64,000 nt of DNA from Gerris lacustris. Its lineage: Eukaryota > Arthropoda > Insecta > Hemiptera > Gerridae. How positions within the stretch are numbered: the stretch's first letter is position 1; every line of letters starts with the position of its first letter. Positions 23,520-34,512 of this stretch are shown piece by piece. The notes beneath the pieces are model-generated. The model worked only from the letters and a program-made list of their open reading frames with translations. It made no database searches and was not told the DNA's origin. The translations under genes and the position numbers were made by a program. Where the stretch lies: the NCBI GenBank assembly GCA_951217055.1, contig OX578277.1, forward strand, positions 108,008,514 through 108,072,513, in the 5' to 3' direction.

Positions 23520-23725
23520 GGCTAGGTAAAATAGACTACCAATTGGTGTGGCACATAACTTCCTCGCATCCAATCACGTACTTTATTGAATTTATTATTT
23601 CTAGAAGCCATTATTGTCAATTTGTTTAATTGATTCCCCCATTTCATTTTCTGTCAAAATTGTTTTGATTTTTACATGAATTAAATAATCAATTTAGCAA
23701 AAGTTAAAGAGCGCAGACTTGACGG
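23520..23725 (-). mobile_element. Family C repeat fragment
   Basis: TGTGGCACATAACTTCCTCG, TGATTCCCCCATTTC and TTTTACATGAATTAAAT, then AAAGAGCGCA, as in the copy at 45525. Confidence 0.8.
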
Positions 23726-23734
23726 TTCAAGAAG

Positions 23735-23772
23735 TCCGACGTTTCGCTTCCACTACTGGAAGCATCTTCAGG
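23735..23772 (-). ncRNA. Hammerhead-ribozyme-like core, Penelope-type
   Basis: The minus strand reads CCTGAAGA, then the perfect hairpin GCTTCC-AGTAGT-GGAAGC, then GAAACGTCGG. CUGANGA, stem II and GAAAC are the invariant parts of a hammerhead core. I did not identify the upstream cleavage strand, so activity is uncertain. A plus-strand relative at 46213-46260 keeps the hairpin but has lost two bases of the box and reads GAAAT. Confidence 0.55.
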
Positions 23773-24115
23773 GGTGTGGTGCATCGTGATTTAGCATTTT
23801 TCATGACGGATCTAAAAGAACGAACAAGATTGGGACAAAAAAATGGATATAGAACGTATCGTGTGTACCTTATGAATAGATCCCCTTGTGGAATATAAAT
23901 AAATAATGTTGAACTATAAGCGTTAACAATTTTTTTATAAAAGCGTAACAATGTGACACCTGACTCTTTGATTGCAGAAATAAATACCAATTATTTAAAA
24001 AAAAAAATGCTCTCTCTCTCTTTATAAACTTTTTTTTTCTACGAAAACGAAATAATATATAAATGAATTACTTTTAAACTCGTGTTGGCGTCACCGCTAA
24101 TTCTAATTCTATGTG
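23773..24115. other. Unassigned stretch, probably Penelope-like remnant
   Basis: Follows the hammerhead-like motif. A minus-strand frame is open to about 23990 but matches nothing I recognise. Confidence 0.35.
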
Positions 24116-24123
24116 GGTCTAAC

Positions 24124-26045
24124 CAGTGGCGTATCCAGGGGGGGGGGGGGGCACAGGGGGCACGTGCCCCCCCCAGACCCAATAGAGTGAAAAATATGCC
24201 GTATTTTTTTTTAAATACATATTTTTACATTCACCTCATATTCAATTTCACCTCAGAAATTCCTCAGAAATTCCGGGGGAGGGCCCCCGGACCCCCCGCC
24301 ATAGATCCCCCCCCCCAATAATTGACTGCAGACGATGCCCATGACTTACAGTAAGATATTGTACTGCAGTAAGCATCAGCATAAAATTTTCTAACGAATA
24401 CGTTCTTAAACAGTTATTGTTACTTTGCGGTGTTTTTTTTTCGTTTTTTTTTTTTTTTTATGGGGGGGGGGGGGGCAGCTGCTTTGTTGAATAAGTACAG
24501 GGCCGCAGCTACATATTTTACCAGGAGGGGCAAGCCCTAATTTTGCCGCCCCCTTCCACCACTTTATCCTAGCAATTCGCCAATAAATATTACTCTTACT
24601 CCTAAGTCAGCTTGTGAAAAATCTTGGTATATTTATTACTATTTGAGATAAAATATAAAATCATGATTTAAGTTGATAACTAAAGTTTATTTGAAAATGA
24701 GAAACGACAATTCAAGTACACAATTCAAGTAAAAATTTTTTAATATACCAGAAAATATTATACATATACGCAGAAAATATTATACATTATACATAAAACA
24801 ATTCTTCCAAAAACTAAAAGTGTATTTATGTAAATTTGACTTTTCGGGTGCAAAAGTTTTGATTATTTTTTTTCGATGCTCTTTGATGTTTAATGGAAAA
24901 GAGACTTACATCATCAGAGACATCGAAAAGAAACAACTAAACTCTAGTAAATTAAAATCTATTTTTAAATAATAAACTCCTGTTCAGTTCAGTTAAAATA
25001 GGTGCCAGTCCTACTAATCTCTCTTCTGTCATACATGAACCTGACCCAAAGGGGGGCCCGGGGGGCCTCCCCCGGAAAATTTTAGAAAATTAGGTTCAAA
25101 ATGGTGAATTTTGGGCCTTTTTTTAGATCTTTTTCATCTAAAAAAAAGCATCACCTAAAAGTTTGTTTAAAATTGTTTCTGCAGAATTTTTAAAACATTT
25201 ATTAACTAAATCGGTTTTTAGACTAAAAAAAAAAAGGTTTTACCTTTAACGCTATACTATGCTATTAATTCTTTCTGATTCATTATGAAATACCTTCACA
25301 ACGTCCTATACAGCAACTGAACTAGGGGATACACACTCAACTGAGTATATAAACAAACAACAATTAAGGTATGCAAATAAACAAACACAAAATTGTTTAA
25401 TGTTTGTATCCCACATAAACATGTAAGTTTGGGAATCCCAGTTTTAAATGTTAATATTAACTTGACTATTGATCCATAAACAATAATCATTTATTTGCAA
25501 AATAATTATATTATTAGTTTTAAATGAGATCTCTCCTAATTTAAGTTATTCATCTATCTTTCTTTGTAAAAACATTGACTTCTTGGTGGGCAAGTATCTT
25601 GCGGCGCCCCTCAGGCCCTAGCGCCCTAGGGTCGCGCCGGCCCTGTGTCTAGTTCGTAGGGATAGGGCGCGCATCGTCGAGACGGACTACGTGAAAACTA
25701 CACTGTGACCCGACCTTGCAATAGGGAATTAAGAAGGCATCTACTCACTGACAGTACTGCTTTCATATCGCTCACTCTCATCTGCCTAGTTCGTATGCCG
25801 CCCTCTACACCTACATCACTGTGTCATATTACAGGTCTTAAATTAGTTAAATAAATTTATAGTCTTTTACTCATTTTGCCGCCCCCTACATTTTGCCGCC
25901 CGGGGCAAAAGACCCCCCCTGCCCCCCCCTAGCTGCGGCCCTGCTTGTTCCCTTTTCTTGTTGCCACTACCATCTCCCCCCCCCCCCCGATCTAAACTGA
26001 CTTAGAATGTGCCCCCTCCAGACCTAACCACTGGATACGCCACTG
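24124..26045. mobile_element. hAT-like element, outer of a nested pair, 8-bp target duplication
   Basis: The termini are CAGTGGCGTATCCAG and CTGGATACGCCACTG, perfectly inverted. GGTCTAAC is duplicated at 24116-24123 and 26046-26053. CAGTGGCG-type ends with 8-bp duplication are typical of hAT. Poly-G/C tracts lie inside both ends. Most of its length is a second element at 24498-25943. No transposase frame survives. Confidence 0.88.
24498..25943. mobile_element. hAT-like element nested inside another
   Basis: CAGGGCCGCAGCTA at 24498 pairs with TAGCTGCGGCCCTG ending at 25943. GCCGCCCCC segments lie subterminally at both ends. No perfect target duplication was found next to these ends. A lone third terminus, GCGCCGGCCCTG at about 25634-25645, hints at a further fragment inside. 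Confidence 0.7.
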
Positions 26046-26053
26046 GGTCTAAC

Positions 26054-26712
26054 CTTTGATGTTTTGAAAGGTTTTCCGAGACATTTTTTTTATCAGACAC
26101 ACCTGCAACCGTCAATTTCTTTTTCTGTTCCTGTCAGTACTTACATCTATAAAATTAAAACGTACAGAAATTAATCGTACTATACTCTTTTTACAATTAG
26201 TATTGTTTTCCAACCTATGTGAGGTTGATCTCTCTCAACTCAGGTTGACCAACCTATGTGAGGGAAGAAATAAAATCATTAGTGGAATGCATCATTAGTT
26301 TGTCTACAAAAGGTTATTTTACTCCTTCAACAAATCGCCATCTTTTTACCTGATTTTGCCACTTAGATTTTCACTTCTTATTTGCGAATATGTTTTGAAA
26401 TTTAATGTAAGAGTTTATTTCCTTTATAGAATCATAAAATTTAATGTCGGTAATAAAATGATATAAAAAGTGAAGACTTAAAACTACTTAGATGAAGAAT
26501 AAATTTTCCCAACAGATGATGCATTATAATGAAATGTAGTGTAAGAACCTTTGTTAATTCAGTCGAGGTTTTTATTTTAATATATAAATTTTTGTACAGT
26601 GTGAAAAAGTTTTAGTTATTATTTTTCGGTAAATAAACCCTATTATATAACATGGAAATAATGTCCTTTTTTGTTTATGTATAACTGAATTTTCTAATAA
26701 TGTTAATAATTT
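26054..26712. other. AT-rich DNA with a short inverted-repeat scrap
   Basis: AGGTTGACCAACCTATGTGAGG near 26242 recurs inverted at 32315-32335. No gene seen. Confidence 0.5.
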
Positions 26713-27035
26713 TTACTGGTCTTATATTACTTTGCTTTGTAAGTTTCATCGCACATTTCCGTTTCCCCATTTTTGAACCACTTACCGTCATTCAATCTTC
26801 CCCAAATTTTGCACATAGATACAACTAAGGCGAACAATACAGAAACCAAAAATAATTATAAAAAAAAAAGGCGTCAAATTTATTTGCTTTTTAAGTTTCA
26901 TCACACACCTATTACCCCAATTTTGAACCACTTACCGTCATTAAATCTTCCTCAAATTTTGCACATAGATTAAACTAAGGTGAAGAATACAGAAACAAAA
27001 AAAAACAAAAAAAAAAAAGTCGAAAATAAGACCAA
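26713..27035. repeat. Family E repeat, tandem dimer
   Basis: Two copies of TTTGAACCACTTACCGTCATT followed by AAATTTTGCACATAGAT and AATACAGAAAC lie about 165 bp apart. The single copy is at 12290-12466. Confidence 0.8.
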
Positions 27036-27354
27036 TTTTGAAAAATTGCATTTTTATATTAATTATTTCTGTTCATACTACATATTTTGTATTGTTTAGT
27101 ACACGATTTACGATTACGATTACTGAGTTTATTAATTTGGTGTCTGAGTGTTATTTTGTCAGAATAACTTAAAAAATTTAAATTCCGGGTAGTTACAAAT
27201 AAAATTCAAAATCAGTGTATAATATTCAGCGGTAGAGGTTATAGGAGAAACTAAATCTCATGAAATTGGTACAGCAATTTGAACAGCATTCGAGTTCTTA
27301 GATGACATATTTCTTAAACAACTTTTATCAATATGTAGGAAAAACATCATTTTT

Positions 27355-28110
27355 ACTATGTTTTTATTAGTTTGCTTTCTTGTTTGTTTGTTTGTTTGTT
27401 CAGTACAAATCTTGCAATCGATTTTTAACTAACTTCCCGAGTAGCTAGACATTTGAAACTTTTAGAATAGCTCAGAACACAATGGCAATGTATTATTTTA
27501 ATACTTTTAGCTATCTTTCAGCAAAATTTAATTGGTTTTTAGCAAATTTTGTTGAACGGAAAGTTAGTTTGGAAAAAATCCGCAAGTTATTTTATTCGTT
27601 TTGCCATGTCCAATATTTACGCAATCTTCATTTTGACGGGTTTCAAATTTGTGGTAGATAAACATTGAATGACAGCAAAACAGGAAATATCGATTATATT
27701 ATTTATCGATTATATTATTTTAAACGAAAATTTAAGAACGTAGTATATAAAAAGTTCTTTTTATCTTGAAATTATTACTACGTTTTTATTAGCTTGCTTT
27801 CTTGTTTGTTTGTTTGTTCAGTACAAATCTTGCAATCGATTTTTAACTAACTTTCCGAGTAGCTAGACATTTGAAACTTTTAGCATAGCTCAGAACCCGG
27901 TGACAATGCATTATTTTAATACTTTTAGCCATCTTTCAGCAGAATATAATTGGTTTTTAGCAAATTTTGCTGAACGGAAAGTTAGTTTGGAAAAATCCGC
28001 AAGTTATTTTATTTGTTTTGATGTCCCAAAACACGTCCCATATTTACGATCTTCATTTTGACGGGTTTCAAATTTATGATTTATGACAGAATATTTAAAA
28101 ACGTAGTTTA
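27355..28110. mobile_element. Family D element, two tandem copies
   Basis: Two copies (about 27355-27770 and 27777-28107) share TTGCAATCGATTTTTAACTA, GAGTAGCTAGACATTTGAAA and GACGGGTTTCAAATTT. The second copy begins CTACGTTTTTATTAG and ends AAAAACGTAGT, giving inverted termini. The first contains an extra TTATCGATTATATTATTT duplication. (TTTG)n lies near the left ends. Confidence 0.8.
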
Positions 28111-28135
28111 TAAAAAGTTCATTTTATCTTGCAAT

Positions 28136-29043
28136 TATTTGATATTTATTCATTTAAGGGGGTTTTACCTAACCTAGATTTATTCTCCTGCGCTTGATCT
28201 CGACAATTTTCTTTTTAAAGGTTAGCTGTTCCTTTTTGAATTTCTAATCTAAATGGATAAATTAAAATCGATAAATACATCGGGAGGGAATCGTGGAGAA
28301 AGTTTTTGTTCCTTTATACCCAATCGTATAGAAATATAGAAAGTTGTGCAGCATGTCGACAGTGGAGAAATCCAATGGCCCGTTAAATCTGGCTAAGTAC
28401 GTAGGATAAGGTTGGTGGCAGATCGGAGGTATTCTCAAGGGGGTGGCTGTTCCTGAGACCAGCTAAGTGTTTTGGAGTCGATGTGATCCCAGATAGAACA
28501 GCTTCTCTCTCCGCTTAACTCTGCTTATGTCAGACACCCACTTTACGGAACATGGTGCTAAGTAAAGAATCCACTCTCGGAATGGAACAGCCATGTTCCT
28601 CAACGAGACGCCATTACACTTCTCTCCCACATTTATTACTTTTTCAAGCACTAGTTGCTAGTTGCTGCTTCACCTCGAATTCCAACGTAACCCACATTTC
28701 CGTTATAACATTTACCCTTATTACAAACGTTTGTTCAAACTCCAATGTTTACACAATTTACTTTCTTTAGCTACCTGGCACTTACATAATGTTGATAAAA
28801 TTATCTCTATGACACTCCTAGCTCCATTCATTAGTAGTAACGGGTTTTATCGTTTCCTAAATTGACTTTACTTTATATTCATTTTAAGAAAATATACTCT
28901 AAAAAGCATCCTACATAGCAAAGAATCGAACCCCAACCTTTAACTTTTATCAATTATTGCTAATTTCTTAGTAAATCGTAAAATGTTTCCCAAGATAGCG
29001 ACTTGTGTTGAATCGGTATTTAAATTACCTAACTAAAATTTAA
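28136..29043. other. Intergenic stretch with a GC-richer island at 28380-28700
   Basis: The island has near-average base composition in an AT-rich window and short frames on both strands, but none resembles a known protein and no consistent splice structure was found. Confidence 0.4.
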
Positions 29044-29675
29044 AATAAACAGGTCAAGTGTGTGCTAGTCAGCACACAGCGAGGGTCCGTAGGCCGTACC
29101 GTATAGTTTAAGTAGTACCCTATTGATGGTGCTTTTTAAAATGCTAAAAAGCTTACTTTGAACTATCCAATGATCTAAAACTCATAAACAAACTTCTGAT
29201 AAAGTTTTTTTTTGCCAATGAACCGGACTACAACCATATAAATACATCAAAAAGACCATAGTTATAAAAAACGTATTTTGTCAATAAAAAATAAAATAAT
29301 ATTTTTTTCGAAATTTCCAAAAAGTGGTATCTTTACTTTTGGTCGAAGAATGTTCAGGAATTTTTTAAAGATTTTTTGCACTTCACCAAGCGAGATAGAG
29401 GGGGGGGGGGGGCACTTTTCACACCCACTTCAAACCTGCTTATGCTCGCCCTATCAAAGTTTTAACCAAAGAATTATATATTATTGTAATCAGGTCGACG
29501 TACCCTTTAATATGTTTTTTTTAAGTCGCTATATTTTAAATATGTGGGTAGGTACAAGACACATACATGCCAAATTTCTAAGTGATCGGACGAAAGGTGT
29601 AGCCGTGAGAGCAGGCGACCGGACGGACGGACAGACACGCACGCAAGGAAAACATTGGTTTTGCCTACGGACCCT
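29044..29675. mobile_element. Family B element copy 3
   Basis: Starts AATAAACAGGTCAAG and the hairpin GTGTGCTAGTCAGCACAC. AGGGTCCGTAGGCC pairs with GCCTACGGACCCT. Poly-G lies at 29400-29412. Immediately beyond it, AAGCTTGCCCCCC and GGGGGGCAAGCTT form a hairpin at 29680-29710. Confidence 0.85.
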
Positions 29676-29905
29676 AAATTTAAAGCTTGCCCCCCTTTTA
29701 GGGGGGCAAGCTTGACTCTGCCACCCCCACGCTTTTTCTTTTCTTTTAATTAATCAGATTTTTTTTTAAGTTAAGAATACTAATAAGATTAGGCTGGCTG
29801 GTCGAGATGCACCAGGCAGGCCAAATCTTATCAGACGACCTTCCAAAAGTAAACTAGCTAGTATAAATAACAATAGAGACTATTTATCTATTATGACAAA
29901 TAAAA

Positions 29906-31664
29906 AAATCGGTCCGAGACAACTCAGACAAACTTTCTCATATACGAGTTCATAATTACATAGCCCAGTGTGAACATTTTATCAAAATTTATCATAAAAA
30001 TAACTTCTCCTGGGCGGGGAATCGAACCCGGGCTCTCTCCGTCCGCGTTTTAAGCTATTTTCTCAGGAACTAGATTTTTCCCGGGAAAACGGCTTATATC
30101 GTTGGATTCGTATTCCAATGGACTACATTTTAGAATTTTTTAATCAAAATCGTCGGAACCGTTTTCGAGAAATAATTTTTTTTCATGTTTTTTCGGAGTT
30201 TTTGGGGGGTAGCGCCCCCAAATTTAGAGCTAAAATTCATTTCTCGATTTCGCCTCGGGGTATGATTTTTCTGAACACGTATGCCAAATTTCGTCAAAAT
30301 CGGCCCAGTAGTTTAGGCTCCAGGCGTCTGCACAGACGACAGACGACAGACGACAGACGACGGACAGACATTTTTTAAAAACCACTTTTTTGGACTCAGG
30401 GGACCTCAAAACGTGTAAATCCATCAAAATCTCAAAATCGAATTTTCGCGCCATCACAATACTTTCTCTTTATATGAGAAAGTAAAAATCGGTCCGAGAC
30501 AACTCAGACAAACTTTCTCATATACGAGTTCATAATTACATAGCCCAGTGTGAACATTTTATCAAAATTTATCATAAAAATAACTTCTCCTGGGCGGGGA
30601 ATCGAACCCGGGCTCTCTCCGTCCGCGTTTTAAGCTATTTTCTCAGGAACTAGATTTTTCCCGGGAAAACGGCTTATATCGTTGGATTCGTATTCCAATG
30701 GACTACATTTTAGAATTTTTTAATCAAAATCGTCGGAACCGTTTTCGAGAAATAATTTTTTTTCATGTTTTTTCGGAGTTTTTGGGGGGTAGCGCCCCCA
30801 AATTTAGAGCTAAAATTCATTTCTCGATTTCGCCTCGGGGTATGATTTTTCTGAACACGTATGCCAAATTTCGTCAAAATCGGCCCAGTAGTTTAGGCTC
30901 CAGGCGTCTGCACAGACGACAGACGACAGACGACAGACGACAGACGACGGACAGACATTTTTTAAAAACCACTTTTTTGGACTCAGGGGACCTCAAAACG
31001 TGTAAATCCATCAAAATCTCAAAATCGAATTTTCGCGCCATCACAATACTTTCTCTTTATATGAGAAAGTAAAAATCGGTCCGAGACAACTCAGACAAAC
31101 TTTCTCATATACGAGTTTATAATTACTTAACCCAGTATTTTCCATTTATTAGTTTTCAAATGTACATTTAATCAAAATTTATCATAAAAATAACTTCTCC
31201 TGGGCGGGGAATCGAACCCGGGCTCTCTCCCTCCGCGTTTTAAGCTAATTTCTCAGGAACTAGATTTTTCCCGGGAAAACGGCTTATATCGTTGGATTCG
31301 TATTCAAATGGACTACATTATAGAATTTTTTAATCAAAATCGTCGGAACCGTTTTCGAGAAATAATTTTTTTTCATGTTTTTTCAGAGTTTTTGGGGGGT
31401 AGCGCCCCCAAATTTAGAGCTAAAATTCATTTCTCGATTTCGCCTCGGGGTATGATTTTTCTGAACACGTATGCCAAATTTCGTCAAAATCGGCCCTGTA
31501 GTTTAGCGTCTGCACAGACGACAGACGACAGACAGACAGACATTTTTTAAAAACCACTTTTTTGGACTCAGGAGACCTCAAAACGTGTAAATCCATCAAA
31601 ATCTCAAAATCGAATTTTTGCGCCATCACAATATTTTCTCTTTATATGAGAAAGTAAAAATCGG
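29906..31664 (+). repeat. Family A array: three head-to-tail units of 580-587 bp
   Basis: Units begin with ATCGGTCCGAGACAACTCAG at 29908, 30488 and 31075. Units 1 and 2 are almost identical, differing mainly in the number of CAGACGA steps. Unit 3 is more diverged, retaining TATTTTCCATTTATTAGTTTT where the others are deleted. Each unit has ACTTTCTCATATACG near its start and TATATGAGAAAGT at its end. Each also has GGGGAATCGAACCCGGGC, the inverse of a tRNA B box. The similar frames in each unit reflect recent duplication, not coding. Confidence 0.95.
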
Positions 31665-31745
31665 ATACGGGGTATCTCGGAACTTTTCCTCACTTCAGAG
31701 TGGGCCTCTCCTGCTGCGAAGTAGCAGGAGGAAGCACCATTGGAC

Positions 31746-31772
31746 GTGGTCAGTACTTGGATGGGTGACCGT
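31746..31772 (+). pseudogene. 5S rRNA fragment (3' half, includes C-box region)
   Basis: GTGGTCAGTACTTGGATGGG followed by TGACCG matches the conserved eukaryotic 5S segment around the C box of the internal control region. The 5' half of 5S is not recognisable, so this is not a functional gene. 5S-derived heads are known in SINE3-type SINEs. Confidence 0.7.
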
Positions 31773-33155
31773 TCTGAACTAACTGATTTATTATCATTCT
31801 TCAAAAAATCCTTATTTTTAATACCTATATTTTATTTAATTATTTGAAGTTTGGCGGTATTTTGACAGATGTAAACAAACTTTGACGTCATCAAAATTAT
31901 AGCACTAATAAATAATAATTATATTCGCTTATAACTTTTAAACTAAGTAATGGAATTTCATCGGGTTTTTTTATATTTGTTCCTTAATTTTTTTCGGTTC
32001 CAACGATATGCTATTTGTCAAAAACCTATGTTTTGATTTGGAGTAATATTTGAATAACTAACCTATCAAGATATTATGTTTTATTTATCGTGATTCTTGT
32101 CCTGCGCTATAACCCATTAAATATATTCAGGTATCTCTTTAAACTCTCAAAATTAAAAAGAAGATAATTAATTTTTGACAGCGGTGGAAAATTAAAAAAC
32201 TGAGGGGGGGGGGGGAGTTAATGATTGAGCTCAATATTTTTACATCTAGAAGGTCAGGACAACTCGGCCAACAAAAATGTCACTGGATAACTGCCTAGGG
32301 TTTTATTTTTTTCCTTACATAGGTTGACCAACCTGAGAATCAAAATACCAAATATTTGTTAATTATCAAACGTATCACTTTGTTATTGAAACACTAAGGT
32401 GTAGAGATATATGTAAATTTGAAACCAGTAGTTTACATTGTGACGTCTCTGAATATTTTTACTTTTCCTCACTACCTATAGTAGGAAAAGTATTGTTTTC
32501 ACCAAAAAATATTGTTTCCAGATTTCAACGGAATTATCCGTTTTTGGGTGTTTTTAAGACCTCCTGAGTGGTTTTCAGCCTGACGTATGTATGTATGTAT
32601 GTATGTGTGTTATCATCGTAGCGCCCAAGCTATTTAACCTAGAGAGTTGAAACTTGGCAGAAAAATCAGTCCTTACCTGTAGTGGTGCCGCCCGGAAAAT
32701 CAACTTTTTTCGCCATCTTGAACCCAGTTTGCTGAGTCTGCAAAAAATAAAAAATCTTAATAAACCGAAAATGGTCCTAATTGAGTTGAAATTTGGCATG
32801 AATGTACCTCTCTGTATGAAAAACAAGCCCACCAAATTTCATTTTGAAGTTATCAATTTTTGAATTTTGAAACTTTGACAGTTAATAATACCGAAAGTAT
32901 AAATAGGTTTTTGACATATAGCATATCGTTGGAACCGAAAAAAAATAAGGAACAAATATAAAAACAAAAACCGATGAAATTCCATTGATTAGTTTAAAAG
33001 TTATAAGTGAATATAATTATTTATTAGTGCGATAATTTTAATGACGTCCAAGTTTGTTTACATCTGTCAAAATACCGCCAAACTTTAATAAATAAAATAT
33101 AGGTATTAAAAATAAGGTTTTTTTTAAGAATGATAATACATCAGTTAGTTCAGAA

Positions 33156-33182
33156 CGGTCACCCATCCAAGTACTGTCCACG
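33156..33182 (-). pseudogene. 5S rRNA fragment, inverted arm copy
   Basis: Inverse of the left-arm segment, with ACAGTACTTGGATGGGTGAC on the minus strand. It lies in the matching place in the right arm. Confidence 0.68.
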
Positions 33183-33280
33183 CCCAATTTAGCTTCCTTC
33201 TGCTGCTTCGCAGCAGGAGAGCCACTTTAGTAGCCTCTGAAGTGAGGAAAAGTTCCGAGGTACCCCGTAGCCGATTTTTA

Positions 33281-33793
33281 TTTAGTACTTTTCAAATTTA
33301 TTTAATTGTTTTTATTTTAATGTTATGTTTAAATAAAATATTTATATAATTTATATTTACTTTTATTTATTATTTTGATGCAGAGGTCTAGGTGGAGATG
33401 GCAGGACTATATGGTTGGAGGACTGATATGTGGAACTGAAAAGATAACCAAAGGAATGAGAGGATTACACAGACTTTTTGAAGGAGGCCAGAGCCTTCCA
33501 GGTGCTGTAGTGCTGTAGAAGTAATTAAAAAGTAATTATTTTATAAGAAACTAGCTGTAGTACCCGGTGTTGCCCGGAGGGGCGATGGAATACAATTATA
33601 TGGCAGGCCTCTTATAGTTTAATATATCTACAATTTTAGATTGAGCTATAAACTTAGAATTTACTGCAATTTTTGTAATTTTTTCACAAATTATTTTAGT
33701 CTCTCCATACTTTTAGAATCATCAAATTTGGCATATTTATAGGCAATTTAATGTGCCAATTTTGAATATTGATTTTAGCTGTTATTAGTATTT
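33281..33793. other. AT-rich DNA with repeat scraps
   Basis: Apart from the open segment at 33384-33518, it contains CTAGCTGTAGTACCCGGTGTTG at 33551, a motif typical of dispersed arthropod repeats. Otherwise nothing is recognised. Confidence 0.45.
33384..33518 (+). other. Unidentified open segment preceded by a splice-acceptor-like site
   Basis: TTATTATTTTGATGCAG precedes a 44-codon open segment ending in TAG. The translation is Trp/Arg/Gly-rich (starts RSRWRWQDYM, ends SLPGAVVL). It looks like the tail of a LINE protein or a last exon, but I cannot match it and no upstream exon was found. Confidence 0.2.
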
Positions 33794-34512
33794 GAGTAGC
33801 TGAATTCCAAAAGCAGCTATATCCAAAAAAATGAAAAAATGAGATAAGGGTACCCCTGGAATTGTTTCTTAAAGTTCTACAAGGTTCTGCAGCCAAAAGC
33901 CAAACAGTTAAAAAAAATTATATACCTATTCAAATTTAGAAGAAATATGCAGCTATATTCCTACTGTACTCGGATTCAAAAGGAGCTATATCCATAACTG
34001 ATCCAATAACAGCTATATCCTATGTACACATTATAGAGTTACTCTGAGTAAGGCTGCAAAATCATCTATATCCTTCTTTACACATTTCTATCTTCTTCTA
34101 AACAGAAAAAAATATGATAGAAGAGAAAAAATATTATAGTGGCTACACTGAATAAATAATAGTTTAAATAGTTAAAATAATAGTTTATAACTGTTTAATT
34201 TATTGGATATAACTGATTTTGCTGCAGCTCACCAATCCAACATGGCGGTGGGTTTGGTTGCAAAAGTAGCTATAAACAAAAACTGTGACAAAACCAGCTA
34301 TGTGATTATTTCTTTTGTTTATTAAAAATAAAATAATAGCCTGAGATTATAGGGCTTTTTTCCACTAAATGAATTATTAGTTATTGATTTTTTAAAAAAA
34401 AAAAAAAAATAATAATAACCTGATAACACATTTAGTGAATTGCTAGACGTTTTTCGTGCTTAGCCAAAACAAATTTCAAGTGGATATAGCTGCTTTTGGA
34501 ATTCAGCTACTC
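33794..34512. mobile_element. MITE with 32-bp perfect ends and internal AGCTATATCC repeats
   Basis: The 32-bp segment at 33794-33825 (starts GAGTAGCTGAATTCC) is perfectly inverted at 34481-34512. AGCTATATCC or a close variant occurs several times inside. ATTT borders both ends and may be a short target duplication. Non-coding. Confidence 0.8.

Larger units (their letters stand above)
31655..33280. mobile_element. Long-inverted-repeat element with 5S-rRNA-like segment in each arm
   Basis: Left arm 31655-32029 and right arm 32903-33280 are inverted copies of about 375 bp around a centre of about 870 bp. Both begin with ATCGG, ACGGGGTA, CTCGGAACTTTTCCTCACTTC on their outer strand. Both contain a piece matching the 3' half of 5S rRNA: CAGTACTTGGATGGGTGACC at 31751-31770, inverted with one change at 33158-33176. 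The centre holds ATGT microsatellite steps near 32583, a poly-G tract at 32205-32217 and no open frame of note. Confidence 0.85.

Noticed and set aside
28463..28865. 62-72-codon frames in the GC-richer island
   Set aside because: No similarity to a known family and frames on both strands compete; not enough support to call a gene.
30118..31550. Three similar frames starting MDYI(L/I)EFFNQN in succession
   Set aside because: They are the same part of three recent family A duplicates. Single copies elsewhere have stops and frameshifts in this stretch, so it is not coding.
31746..31772. A functional 5S rRNA gene
   Set aside because: Only the 3' half matches; the A box and 5' half are absent.
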